64,000 nucleotides of DNA. Source: Kandleria vitulina DSM 20405. GTDB taxonomy: Bacteria; Bacillota_I; Bacilli_A; Erysipelotrichales; Coprobacillaceae. Numbering within the stretch: position 1 is the first letter of the stretch; the number at the start of each line of letters is the position of its first letter. Made by a program: the position numbers and the translations under genes. The notes beneath the pieces are model-generated. The model saw nothing but the letters and a program-made list of their open reading frames with translations, ran no database searches and was not told where the DNA came from. Location of the stretch: NCBI RefSeq assembly GCF_000702065.1, contig NZ_JNKN01000001.1, positions 1 through 64,000 on the forward strand, read 5' to 3'. This document shows, piece by piece, positions 43,968 to 52,500 of this stretch.

Positions 43968-44618
43968 CTAAATGATATAAGACTTAATGACTTTAGTCTT
44001 ACGAGAAAAATCCTTGTCTATCTTTTCAAAATCCGAGCGATCTTTCTCATTGATAATCAACACCTGAATCTTCGTACTGTAAAGAGCAGCAAGCGTCTCT
44101 TTATGAGTACTGTAGATACATGGTGTAATACTCTGTTTTAAAGATGAAGAAATATTTTCTACAACATCATTAATTCTATGTGCATCATCGCTCATATAGC
44201 CAAATGCACTATTATTAAGGTCATACAATGATTTTGCCTTATCACTGCTTTCGACAAGAACACTGTATCGTTCACGATCTTGTGCATAGCCCTTCATCCA
44301 GCCAAACACCTGTTTCTTTTCAAAAGAAGTCCAGCTTCCTACAATTAAAAAAATACATATCGCCAACTGTACGACCTTAGCGATATAATTAATGCCAATC
44401 GGCTGTTTTACTCTCTTGCCTTTCACTTTAATCAAGCGAGGCTTCTCAAGCTTGTAGAGGAGCATATTGACAAGCAATAAAGATACTCCCATAAATAATG
44501 ATGAAGTAAAATGCATTTCATCATTAATGTAGGATACTAATAAAAACATAAAAATAAGCATTAGGCTTATCATAAACAATAATCTTCTTTGAACTATATT
44601 TTTGCCTTGCTTATCCAT
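43968..44618 (-). CDS. Membrane protein resembling the N-terminal half of LCP (LytR-CpsA-Psr) proteins, without LCP domain
   Basis: A 216-aa protein. Two hydrophobic helices at about 12-30 and 38-56 are followed by a basic segment (LIKVKGKRVKQP) and a third helix at about 77-96. The extracytoplasmic part (about 110-216) has RYSVLVESSDKAKSLYDLN and DFSRKTKVIKSYII, reminiscent of the small solute-binding-like domain that precedes the catalytic LCP domain in some Firmicute wall-polymer ligases. No LCP domain follows in any frame; the gene instead ends at a strong terminator. It may be a truncated or stand-alone form. The identification is tentative. Confidence 0.55.
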   Translation of the reverse strand: MDKQGKNIVQRRLLFMISLMLIFMFLLVSYINDEMHFTSSLFMGVSLLLVNMLLYKLEKPRLIKVKGKRVKQPIGINYIAKVVQLAICIFLIVGSWTSFEKKQVFGWMKGYAQDRERYSVLVESSDKAKSLYDLNNSAFGYMSDDAHRINDVVENISSSLKQSITPCIYSTHKETLAALYSTKIQVLIINEKDRSDFEKIDKDFSRKTKVIKSYII

Positions 44619-44720
44619 GTTTTCATCCTCCTATGTCACTATTATATAGGAAAATCAGTATTCTTTACAAGGTTAAGGACAAAAAAGAAAAAAAGGTGTC
44701 ATTATATTTTCATTTTCATG

Positions 44721-44749
44721 TTGCATTTTCTTAAAAGCCATATTATAAT
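44721..44749 (+). promoter_or_regulatory. tRNA-Leu promoter
   Basis: TTGCAT (44721-44726), 17-nt spacer, perfect TATAAT (44744-44749), with the tRNA beginning 12 nt later. Confidence 0.8.
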
Positions 44750-44761
44750 AAACGAGCAGTT

Positions 44762-44848
44762 GCCCCGGTGGCGAAATTGGTAGACGCAGCAGACTCAAAA
44801 TCTGCCGGCCTTAAAACCGTGCCGGTTCGAGTCCGGCCCAGGGCACCA
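44762..44848 (+). tRNA. tRNA-Leu (anticodon CAA)
   Basis: An 87-nt type II tRNA. The anticodon stem GCAGA/TCTGC encloses CTCAAAA, giving anticodon CAA, which reads UUG. The T arm is GCCGG-TTCGAGT-CCGGC, a long variable arm is present, and CCA is encoded (44846-44848). The acceptor stem GCCCCGG/CCAGGGC has one C-A mismatch at pair 5-68. Confidence 0.95.
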
Positions 44849-44860
44849 GCTTAATAGTGA

Positions 44861-44888
44861 AGCCAGTACAATTGTACTGGCTTTTTTT
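44861..44888 (+). terminator. tRNA-Leu terminator
   Basis: AGCCAGTACA (44861-44870) with TGTACTGGCT (44872-44881 region) is a near-perfect palindrome followed by seven Ts. Confidence 0.9.
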
Positions 44889-44923
44889 CAGCTTTACTCT
44901 GTATAATAGGATTGGTGATAGAT

Positions 44924-46228
44924 ATGGATAAATTTTATGAAAGAATGAAAGATATGCTTGGTGATGAATATGATGATTTTATTGATGCATTAAATAAGCC
45001 AGCAGTTAAAGGTCTTTATCTTAATAATAAGAAACAAAATATTGAAAAGGTTCTTCCTAGCATGAAGCCTCATCCTTTTGTTAAAGAGGGCTTTATTTTT
45101 GATGATCAAAAATATGCTCCAGGGAAATCTCCTTATTTTCTAGCAGGACTCTACTATATCCAAGAGCCTTCTGCCATGCTTGTCGCTAATATGATTGATA
45201 TTAAAGAAGATGACTACGTATTAGATATGTGTGCAGCTCCCGGAGGAAAGAGCTGCTCTGTCGGTGCGCGACTCTCAGATGATGGACTTCTGATTGCTAA
45301 TGATATTTCTCATTCCCGTGCCAAAGTTCTAAGTGAAAACGTTGAACGCTTCGGTTTATCTAATACCATTGTCACATCGACAGATCCTCTTCGTTTTGTT
45401 TCTCTCTTGGATGGCTTTTTTGATAAGATCATCCTTGATGCTCCGTGTTCTGGTGAAGGTATGTTCAGAAAGCTTGATCAGGCCGTAGAGACGTGGTCTT
45501 ATGAAAAGGTATTAGAATGTGCCTCTATTCAAAAGAACCTCATTGAGGCTGCCTATAAGCTACTTAGAGAAGGTGGCGAGGTTATCTACTCTACATGCAC
45601 CTACTCGAAAGAGGAAAATGAGGATATTATCGAGTATGCTCTTTCCAACTTTGATTTTGAACTTGTACCCCTTCCTCATATTGAAGGAGAAACAAGCTAC
45701 ATGGACGGTACCATTCGCTGCTATCCTCATAAACATGAAGGTGAAGGACATTTTATTGCTAAACTAAAGAAAGTAGGATCATCTAATACCATTAAGTCAT
45801 CAGTGCTTAAGCCTCATATATCTAAAGAGGCAGAAACAAATATTAGAGCGTTCTACAAGGAATCTTTAAATTGCAAAGTCCCTCCTCTGCTTCTAGAAAA
45901 CAAGGGGCATATCTATGCAATCAAGCGTCATTTCCCTGATCTTAAGACTATTCGTATTTTAAGAAATGGTCTTTATCTTGGAGAAAGCAAAAAGAACAGA
46001 TTTGTTCCAAGCTATTCTCTTGCCTTGACTTTAACTAAAGATGATGTAAAGAACTTCTATGATTTCAAAGAAGAGAGTGAAGAAATCAAGAAATATATTC
46101 ATGGAGAAACACTTCCCGCCAATAACAAGAAAGGCTATGGGGTCATCTTTGTAGATGGTTATCCACTTTCTTTCTACAAAGAAAGCAATGCAGTAAAGAA
46201 CCTCTTCCCTAAGGGATTAAGACGATGA
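44924..46228 (+). CDS. RsmF/NOL1-NOP2-Sun family rRNA (cytosine-5) methyltransferase
   Basis: A SAM-dependent RNA m5C methyltransferase, 434 aa. The SAM site DMCAAPGGKS, the DAPCSGEGMFR motif and STCTYS provide both family cysteines (release and nucleophile). A C-terminal RNA-binding extension (about 300-434) follows, as in RsmF, so 16S rRNA is the likely substrate. I use the ATG at 44924 (GGTGAT just upstream); TTG/GTG codons at 44912/44915 are alternatives. A TATAAT at 44902-44907 lies very close, so if used the message would have almost no leader; readthrough from the tRNA promoter is the alternative. Confidence 0.92.
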   Translation: MDKFYERMKDMLGDEYDDFIDALNKPAVKGLYLNNKKQNIEKVLPSMKPHPFVKEGFIFDDQKYAPGKSPYFLAGLYYIQEPSAMLVANMIDIKEDDYVLDMCAAPGGKSCSVGARLSDDGLLIANDISHSRAKVLSENVERFGLSNTIVTSTDPLRFVSLLDGFFDKIILDAPCSGEGMFRKLDQAVETWSYEKVLECASIQKNLIEAAYKLLREGGEVIYSTCTYSKEENEDIIEYALSNFDFELVPLPHIEGETSYMDGTIRCYPHKHEGEGHFIAKLKKVGSSNTIKSSVLKPHISKEAETNIRAFYKESLNCKVPPLLLENKGHIYAIKRHFPDLKTIRILRNGLYLGESKKNRFVPSYSLALTLTKDDVKNFYDFKEESEEIKKYIHGETLPANNKKGYGVIFVDGYPLSFYKESNAVKNLFPKGLRR

Positions 46229-46668
46229 AACGTTATCAGATGATTAAAGACGAAGCAATCAAGATGCTTGAAGAAAAGAGTCATGGCTTCTATAAAAGAG
46301 AAGCCTATGCTCATATGTTTCAAGTAGAAACACTCTGTGTTCTTCTTGCAAGAAAAAGAAATCTCAATCAAGAATTAGCTAGTATCATTGGGTTATTGCA
46401 TGATATTGCTATTCCGTTAACAATGAACAGCTTTGATCATGCGAACAGATCTTCCATGATTGCCAAGGAGATATTGATGTCTTCCAAGCAGTTCAATGAA
46501 GAAGAAATCAATCTTATTGTGCATGCTATTTCATGTCATTCTAACAAGAGCATCATCGAAGATGATTATTGTGAATTAATCAAGGATGCAGATGTTCTTT
46601 CTCACTCACTAGAAGGACAGCTTCTTAAAGAAGAAGAAAACAAAAGACTTTCCCATATTGAACTTTAA
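46225..46668 (+). CDS. HD-domain phosphohydrolase-like protein
   Basis: A 147-aa single HD domain. Metal ligands are visible in order: His30 (YAHMFQV), His59-Asp60 (GLLHDIAIPL), His72 (DHANRSS), His100/His105 (IVHAISCHSNK) and Asp121/Asp123 (LIKDADVLSH). Such proteins hydrolyse phosphate esters or nucleotides; the substrate is unknown. The ATG overlaps the end of the methyltransferase gene by 4 nt, so they form a two-gene operon. Confidence 0.87.
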   Translation: MKRYQMIKDEAIKMLEEKSHGFYKREAYAHMFQVETLCVLLARKRNLNQELASIIGLLHDIAIPLTMNSFDHANRSSMIAKEILMSSKQFNEEEINLIVHAISCHSNKSIIEDDYCELIKDADVLSHSLEGQLLKEEENKRLSHIEL

Positions 46669-46693
46669 AAGGATGGCCATCAGCCATCCTTTT
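46667..46693. terminator. Bidirectional terminator between the HD gene and rmuC
   Basis: AAAAGGATGGC (46667-46677) and GCCATCCTTTT (46683-46693) with loop CATCA. Both convergent genes end at it; the rmuC stop lies in the loop region. Confidence 0.9.
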
Positions 46694-47627
46694 CTTCTCC
46701 TTCATACATCCCTTGAATCTTTCCATTGACCTTATCCATGGATATATGAAGATCATCTAATTGTTTAATGAGTGTATTAGCACTCCGATAAGCTTTCTCA
46801 TATCTTTGTATCATACGATCACTATCTTCTTTTAGACTGATCAGCTGCTTTTCAATCTTTTCTATGTTTTGAGCACGCTGAAAATCTTTTGTGATTGCAA
46901 GAAGAGTCATGGTTACTCCCATCAATGTTGAAGGGGATGTCATCATTACATGATGACGATGTGCTTCTTCAATAAGCTGTGGTTCTTCTTCCCATAAATA
47001 AAGATAGATAGCTTCACTAGGAATAAACATGATAGCTTCTTCACTTGTTTCTTGTGGAATAATATATTTTTCCGCAATATCATGAATGTGCTTTTTCACA
47101 TTTTTTCTTAATTCTCTTTGTGCAATGACTGAAGAGGGATCATCTACAAGACGTAGATAGTTTTCACTAGGAAACTTAGAATCAATGCAAAGCACTTGTT
47201 TTTGATTAGGAATATGCAAGATTGCATCTGCAATTTTGCCATTGGAAAGATGATATTGTGTCTCATATAACAAAGAAGAATGACCAAGATAAAGAGAAAG
47301 CAGATGGTAGAGCTGATACTCGCCAAAGTTTCCTCTCTTTTTTGTATTGACCATCACATCATTCATATTGCGAATTGTCTTTGTCAAAAGATTAAGCTTC
47401 GCATCAGAAACGCCGAGGTACTCTTTTGTCTTAGATAGTTCTCCTAAAAGAATTTCATAGCTTTTCGCTAAAGACTGATGATAACTCTTAGATGCTATTA
47501 GTTCACGTTCATTTTGTTCAATGCCCTTTTCTATTCGCGCAAAAGAATCACTGCGATTGAATTTCATATAGATCACGACAAGCATGATCAATATGGCAAT
47601 AAGCAAGACAAGTAGAATCAATTCCAT
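46680..47627 (-). CDS. rmuC: RmuC-family DNA recombination protein
   Basis: A 315-aa RmuC homologue. An N-terminal membrane anchor (about 2-21) and a coiled coil (about 30-95) precede the nuclease-like RmuC domain: KRGNFGEYQLYHLL, ADAILHIPNQKQVLCIDSKFPSENY (acidic/Lys motif of a PD-(D/E)XK-like fold) and EAIMFIPSEAIYLY. It is thought to limit inversions at short repeats in E. coli. Shorter than the ~450-aa enterobacterial protein, mainly in the coiled coil and tail. The ATG directly abuts the stop codon of the TrmA-like gene upstream. Confidence 0.9.
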   Translation of the reverse strand: MELILLVLLIAILIMLVVIYMKFNRSDSFARIEKGIEQNERELIASKSYHQSLAKSYEILLGELSKTKEYLGVSDAKLNLLTKTIRNMNDVMVNTKKRGNFGEYQLYHLLSLYLGHSSLLYETQYHLSNGKIADAILHIPNQKQVLCIDSKFPSENYLRLVDDPSSVIAQRELRKNVKKHIHDIAEKYIIPQETSEEAIMFIPSEAIYLYLWEEEPQLIEEAHRHHVMMTSPSTLMGVTMTLLAITKDFQRAQNIEKIEKQLISLKEDSDRMIQRYEKAYRSANTLIKQLDDLHISMDKVNGKIQGMYEGEEKDG

Positions 47628-48934
47628 TATCTTTCATTTCTTTCTAGTTTCACGATAGCGTGTACCAATGGTGTATTTGGATCAACATCCACGCCTGAAA
47701 CATAAGTAATATGATAGCGATTCTGTAATTTTTCAATACTTAATCCTAAAGCGCTCATATTCTTTCCTTCAAGGATCACTGCTGGCACTTTAGAAAGAAT
47801 GATGGATTTAGCGATTTCTTCTGTGATATCTCCACCGTGTACAACAACTTTGTCATATGTTTTCTTCTTGCATAATCTCACAATTTCTTTATCGATGTTG
47901 CATAACTTGAAGAACTTGTTCATCTCTTTAATGCGATCTCTATTCTTTAATGCATCATCTAACTGATATTCGTTTTCTTCTAATGCTGTGACATCATTAG
48001 GAAGACTCATTTCCCATAATCCTAGTCCACTGTATAATGAAAGGATTTCATCTTCTTCATCAATAAGGGAAGTAAGAACATCATACTTTTTATATTCCAT
48101 TTCAGGATTCATGATCATATGTGATTTCACATTAATCTTATAGTCCTGATCCTTGCATGTTAAAGTCATAGCATTCATGCCATAAATACGCTTAAAGCCT
48201 TTTTCATTGAAATCAGAATGGCTTGATGTATTGATTGAATAGTAGATTGAAACAACTTCATCAATCTGAGCAATTTCTTTTGTTACTTCTTTAGCGATAC
48301 CATCTTTACCAGTAATAAAGACAACCTGTAATCCTTCGTTGAATTCTCTTACCATGATATAGCGTAAGCCACATTTTACTCTTGGATAATAATCTTTACA
48401 TTTATGTTCATTTAAGATCTTCTGAATCTTATTTAATGTTGTATTGATAACAGGAGACTGAAGACGATATAGATCATCTACACTTAAGAAATGATCAACC
48501 CCTTCTAATTCACCAAAGACTAGTTTTCCTCTTGAATAGACAATAGGAAAAGCTGCATAGTGTCTATAATGTTCTACTTCATCACTTGAAAGAACTGGCT
48601 TGACATCTAATTCTTCGACATCAAATTTTGTATACTTCGCAATAGCATCCTTGATAAGTCCTTTCTTGAAAGGAAGCTGATCAAGATAGTTCATATGGAA
48701 AAGACTGTATCCATAAGTCTTCTTATCATTATTATGATGTGGTACACGCATAGATGACTTCTTAAGCACCTTTACGACATGTCCACTTAAATATCTTCTT
48801 TCTCTTACATCAATTTCTGCGAGAACTTCTTCACCTGTTAAAGCACCTTTGATAAAAGCAATCTTCTGATCAATATAGCCGATTCCTTCACCATTGATAC
48901 CCATTTTCTTAATAACTAATTTTTCACTTTTCAT
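47627..48934 (-). CDS. TrmA/RlmD-family protein without catalytic Cys or Fe-S cysteines
   Basis: A 435-aa member of the uracil-5 RNA methyltransferase family. A TRAM-like RNA-binding domain covers about 1-58 (MGINGEGIGYIDQKIAFIKG) and the Rossmann-like region has ILSLYSGLGLWEMSL near 320 in place of DLYCGVG. The expected catalytic SCNP is replaced by YVSGVDVDPNT (Gly414), the DPPR motif is absent, and the four [4Fe-4S] cysteines between the TRAM and methylase domains are missing. It is therefore probably not an active m5U methylase. Start at the ATG 48932-48934 after AAGGG; it overlaps the YihY gene by 11 nt. Confidence 0.8.
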   Translation of the reverse strand: MKSEKLVIKKMGINGEGIGYIDQKIAFIKGALTGEEVLAEIDVRERRYLSGHVVKVLKKSSMRVPHHNNDKKTYGYSLFHMNYLDQLPFKKGLIKDAIAKYTKFDVEELDVKPVLSSDEVEHYRHYAAFPIVYSRGKLVFGELEGVDHFLSVDDLYRLQSPVINTTLNKIQKILNEHKCKDYYPRVKCGLRYIMVREFNEGLQVVFITGKDGIAKEVTKEIAQIDEVVSIYYSINTSSHSDFNEKGFKRIYGMNAMTLTCKDQDYKINVKSHMIMNPEMEYKKYDVLTSLIDEEDEILSLYSGLGLWEMSLPNDVTALEENEYQLDDALKNRDRIKEMNKFFKLCNIDKEIVRLCKKKTYDKVVVHGGDITEEIAKSIILSKVPAVILEGKNMSALGLSIEKLQNRYHITYVSGVDVDPNTPLVHAIVKLERNER

Positions 48935-49730
48935 TCTTTTTCCCTTTCTTATTGCAAATATACATAATGTACATGCCAATATAGAATATTTCACTCGCCC
49001 AGTTAAAGACAAACAAGATGATGACTACTGAAGCAAGTGGTCCATATACGGACTGATAATTGGCATACTTAAAATAAACTGAAAATATGATATATAAAAT
49101 AACCATCCCTACAGCGGCTACCTGTGAACCAATAAAAGCATATCTCTTCTTTTGCACACGTACTCTTGGCACGATCAGATATAATGCATAAAAGAATAAT
49201 GTGATTATGCCATAGATAATTATATACTGGAAAACTTTAATGCTGTAGAGGATCTTAAAAAACTTGTAGATTGGTCCTGATGCAACTACGATCACAAATC
49301 CCATCATTGTCAAAAGCAGGATGAATGTAATCTTAAATACATATCCATAATAAGACAAAGGATTCTCTAATTTTATATCAGGATAAAACATTCTCTTTGA
49401 TGTCTCATAAATATGTGCAACACCACGTGATACAGCATACAGCGATAAAACAATGATCACAATGGATGTTGTCGTCACTCTCGTATTATTTAAGACATCA
49501 ACAATCATTTTAGCATAATCCGGTCTTAAATACTGTTCTAGAATACGTTCCATAATTTCTAGATTAACATGAAAAAACGATGCTGCTATAGCCAATAATG
49601 TCGCCGCTGGAATAATTAATATTAACAAATAAAAAGAGAGTGCGGCACTTGAAGAACTCGGTATACAGATTCTATAGTCATTATAGACTTTCACAGCTTT
49701 ATGATATAAATCTTTTACACCCAGCTTCAT
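48924..49730 (-). CDS. YihY/RNase BN-like integral membrane protein
   Basis: A 268-aa membrane protein of the YihY/virulence factor BrkB family. It has about six hydrophobic helices; SSSAALSFYLLILIIPAAT and NYQSVYGPLASVVIILFVF are the family's characteristic first and late segments. It was once called RNase BN; current knowledge gives no clear biochemical role. I start at the ATG at 49728-49730 with GGGAGAG 6 nt upstream. An ATG 14 codons earlier lies within the end of the CNNM gene. Confidence 0.9.
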   Translation of the reverse strand: MKLGVKDLYHKAVKVYNDYRICIPSSSSAALSFYLLILIIPAATLLAIAASFFHVNLEIMERILEQYLRPDYAKMIVDVLNNTRVTTTSIVIIVLSLYAVSRGVAHIYETSKRMFYPDIKLENPLSYYGYVFKITFILLLTMMGFVIVVASGPIYKFFKILYSIKVFQYIIIYGIITLFFYALYLIVPRVRVQKKRYAFIGSQVAAVGMVILYIIFSVYFKYANYQSVYGPLASVVIILFVFNWASEIFYIGMYIMYICNKKGKKNEK

Positions 49731-49752
49731 ATGCGCTCTCCCTAAAAACGTA

Positions 49753-51030
49753 TTATGTATCCTGTTTTTCATCTTCCATAACAGTCAGTCTTAATGTTTC
49801 AATACGGTTCTTTTCAATTTTCTCAATTACAAATAAGCCATTATCAATAACAACTTTCTGATTGATTTCTGGTACACCGCCAACCGCACCTAAAACAAGT
49901 CCACCGATTGATTCAAATTCTTCAGATTCAAATGAAGTACCACACTCTTCATTGACTTCATCAATATCCAATGAACCATCAAGTAAGAACTGATTATCAG
50001 CTAAAGCAACGACATCGTCATCTTCCTGATCATATTCATCATCGATTTCTCCGACAATCTCTTCAACGATATCTTCCAATGAGACAATTCCACTCATGAC
50101 TCCATATTCATCTAAAACAACCGCCAATGTGACATGATCTTTTCTCATAGATTCAAAGACATCTGAAATCTGGTTAAATTCATAGACAAAATATGGTTCT
50201 CTCATGTAGTTCTTAATATCAAATTGTTCCTGATCTACATCAGCTAAAAGTAAATCTTTTATATTTAATACACCGACAATATCATCACTATCTTCATTAC
50301 GATAGACAGGTATACGTGAAAATTGACAGTTTTTTAAGAAATCAATAAGTTCATCATAGGAGATATCATCTTTGACATCTTCCACATGAATACGTGGTGT
50401 CATAATCTCCTTGATTTCAGTCTCTCCAAACGCAAAGATATTATGAAGCATCTTTCGTTCATCATCTTCCAATACCCCTTCTTCATGAGAGACATTTACA
50501 ATAGTCTTGAGATCTTCCTGTGTAACAGTTGGTCCAGTTGAAGAAAGGTCTCCAAAAGCCTTCATCATAATATGTGTAAAAACATTCAAGATGAAAACAA
50601 TTGGCATAAATACTATTCTAAAAAATGAGATAATCGGCGCAAAGGCCAATACAAATTTTTCAGCATTGTTGCTGGCAAGGGTTTTAGGCGTAATTTCCCC
50701 AAAGATAAGAATCATCAATGTTACAAATCCTGTTGCAAGAGCAACGCCTATACCTTCATTTCCAAATATAGAAATAACAAAAGATGTTGTTAATGATGAT
50801 GCTGCAATATTAACTAGATTGTTGCCAACAAGAATTGTCGACAAGAGCTGTTCATTATTATCAAGAAGCTTCTGTACAAGCTGTGCACGACGGCTATTTT
50901 CTTCTTCCGCTAAAGTCTTGATTCTAATCTTAGATACAGCCATAAACGACGTTTCTGCAGATGAAAAGAATGCAGAAAGCATTATTAATATCAAAAAGGC
51001 AACAATCATAATGGTTTGACTCGGTTCCAC
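49753..51030 (-). CDS. CNNM/CorC (HlyC) family ion-transport-associated protein
   Basis: A 425-aa protein: DUF21/CNNM membrane domain at about 5-190 (SAFFSSAETSFMAVSKIRI; EITPKTLASNNAEK), paired CBS domains at about 200-325 (IMTPRIHVEDV; VVLDEYGVMSGIVSLED) and a C-terminal CorC_HlyC domain (FESIGGLVLGAVGGVPEI). The family is associated with Mg2+/Co2+ transport. The start appears to be GTG (51028-51030) with AAGGAG about 12 nt upstream, longer than ideal; no in-frame ATG lies closer. It heads a possible operon with the YihY-, TrmA- and RmuC-like genes. Confidence 0.92.
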   Translation of the reverse strand: MEPSQTIMIVAFLILIMLSAFFSSAETSFMAVSKIRIKTLAEEENSRRAQLVQKLLDNNEQLLSTILVGNNLVNIAASSLTTSFVISIFGNEGIGVALATGFVTLMILIFGEITPKTLASNNAEKFVLAFAPIISFFRIVFMPIVFILNVFTHIMMKAFGDLSSTGPTVTQEDLKTIVNVSHEEGVLEDDERKMLHNIFAFGETEIKEIMTPRIHVEDVKDDISYDELIDFLKNCQFSRIPVYRNEDSDDIVGVLNIKDLLLADVDQEQFDIKNYMREPYFVYEFNQISDVFESMRKDHVTLAVVLDEYGVMSGIVSLEDIVEEIVGEIDDEYDQEDDDVVALADNQFLLDGSLDIDEVNEECGTSFESEEFESIGGLVLGAVGGVPEINQKVVIDNGLFVIEKIEKNRIETLRLTVMEDEKQDT

Positions 51031-51066
51031 TTATTTATCATTCTCCTTATAATCCAATTTAGTAGC

Positions 51067-51095
51067 ATAATAAGTTAATTTTAACGTTTTGTCAA
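51067..51095 (-). promoter_or_regulatory. Promoter of the CNNM/CorC operon
   Basis: Perfect TTGACA (51090-51095), 17-nt spacer, TATTAT (51067-51072) on the minus strand. The remaining 140 nt up to the BTAD terminator show no feature I can name. Confidence 0.75.
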
Positions 51096-51236
51096 TCTTA
51101 GTATAATTGCATTTTAACATTACTGCAATCGTTTTTTGAATTGAGAAAATATGTACTTTCTTTTATATCTTTATTATAAATGCAGTAGACAATTCATTAT
51201 GCCAGTATTTTTTGAGTCTTCTTAGTAGTTATTAAA

Positions 51237-51262
51237 ACAGAGGACTACCATTAGTCCTCTGT
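51237..51262 (-). terminator. Terminator of the BTAD gene pair
   Basis: ACAGAGGACTA (51237-51247) pairs with TAGTCCTCTGT (51252-51262), followed by TTTT. The stop codon 51251-51253 begins at the loop. Confidence 0.8.
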
Positions 51263-52426
51263 AATAAGATCTCTAATATCTTGTGCAGTGTATTCTACAT
51301 CTACACGGCGATATTTATCTAGAATATAGAATGTATCTACAATACGTTTAATAACACCATCGATATAGACAGGATCACAATAAATTAAAACAAGGAAACG
51401 ATCTTTTCCAACCTGTGTGAAACAATCTCCTGAACGCAGTTTTGTCATAATGGCATTCTTTAATAATGATGCTGTTGATTCTAATATCGCATTAATAAAG
51501 TCTTTATTATGTACATCCTTATTTTTAATTTTAATGGTCAAGTTAACAATAAAGGCATCCTTCTTAGAACGTCTGATTCTCTTGCTTTCAATTAGACATA
51601 AATCCTTGAAGACATCAGGTGATGCTTCAAAAGCAAGGTTGACTTCATTGTTATTATGAACATATGACTTTAATTCATCAAAGTCCATCTTTGTCTGGCC
51701 TTCTATAAGTTGCTGAAGCTTAGAACTTGGTGCAATGCCTAAGTTCTTATTGAACATTGCTGCTACCTGTTCATAGTACTTCTTTGCTAATTCTTCTTTA
51801 CCATCTCTTAAATAATCACTCATTACGTGATAATGAACACCTTCATTATATGGATCAATTTCTAATACTTTCTTACTTAATTCTCTGAATTTAGAAGAAA
51901 GGTTATTTTCAAAATAATAATCCAACAAGATGATCATTGTTGAAAGAATAGTTGATTCTACATAAGAATCATCCATATCCACCCATGACTCACCAGAAAT
52001 CATCGGAAGAACATGTCCACCGTAAAGCGATAAACATTTTTCATAATATTCAATCTTATTATCTGATTCTATCGCCATATTCTTATAATTTTCTAGTTCT
52101 TCAAGATCCAAAATAACTTCAATTTCTGGATTCCAATGATAGATTCCTTTACTGGAAATAATAAAATTATCTTCTCCTAATCCTTGCTTTAATACTGTTC
52201 TTGTACGATAGACTAAAGCTTTTAGGGCATTGATAGGATCAGAAGTTGTTTTATCTTTATAAAGTACATCCGCAATTTCACTATTAAAAATCTTTTTCTT
52301 CCTATTTTTTATAAGATAAGCAATAAACTTAGTAATCTGTAAAGAATGATAATCATTAAAAGTCAGAGTTTTCCCTTTATATTCAAGTTTAAAGGTTCCT
52401 AAGAAATAAGCTTTCATTACACTCAT
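51251..52426 (-). CDS. BTAD-domain (SARP-like) regulator with GGDEF-like C-terminal domain, copy 2
   Basis: A 391-aa predicted transcription factor. Residues about 5-95 form an OmpR/SARP-type winged helix (INALKALVYRTRTVLKQ recognition region). About 100-245 is a BTAD-type TPR bundle (FRELSKKVLEIDPYNEG; AKKYYEQVAAMFNKNLGIAPS). About 280-385 resembles a degenerate GGDEF fold: LRSGDCFTQVGKDRFLVLIY mirrors the GGDEF segment, but the catalytic residues are absent. The ATG at 52426 has AGGGGTGA. It lies 75 nt downstream of its paralogue with no terminator between, so the two are probably co-transcribed. Confidence 0.82.
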   Translation of the reverse strand: MSVMKAYFLGTFKLEYKGKTLTFNDYHSLQITKFIAYLIKNRKKKIFNSEIADVLYKDKTTSDPINALKALVYRTRTVLKQGLGEDNFIISSKGIYHWNPEIEVILDLEELENYKNMAIESDNKIEYYEKCLSLYGGHVLPMISGESWVDMDDSYVESTILSTMIILLDYYFENNLSSKFRELSKKVLEIDPYNEGVHYHVMSDYLRDGKEELAKKYYEQVAAMFNKNLGIAPSSKLQQLIEGQTKMDFDELKSYVHNNNEVNLAFEASPDVFKDLCLIESKRIRRSKKDAFIVNLTIKIKNKDVHNKDFINAILESTASLLKNAIMTKLRSGDCFTQVGKDRFLVLIYCDPVYIDGVIKRIVDTFYILDKYRRVDVEYTAQDIRDLITED

Positions 52427-52500
52427 CCGATTTCACCCCTTTTTAAAATCATATCATAAATTCTTATTGATTAACAATTTATATTTCATTTCTAATTCAT

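Noticed and set aside
50507-51019. Plus-strand open frame of 170 codons
   Set aside because: Antisense to the CNNM gene, whose family motifs are unmistakable; no ribosome binding site.
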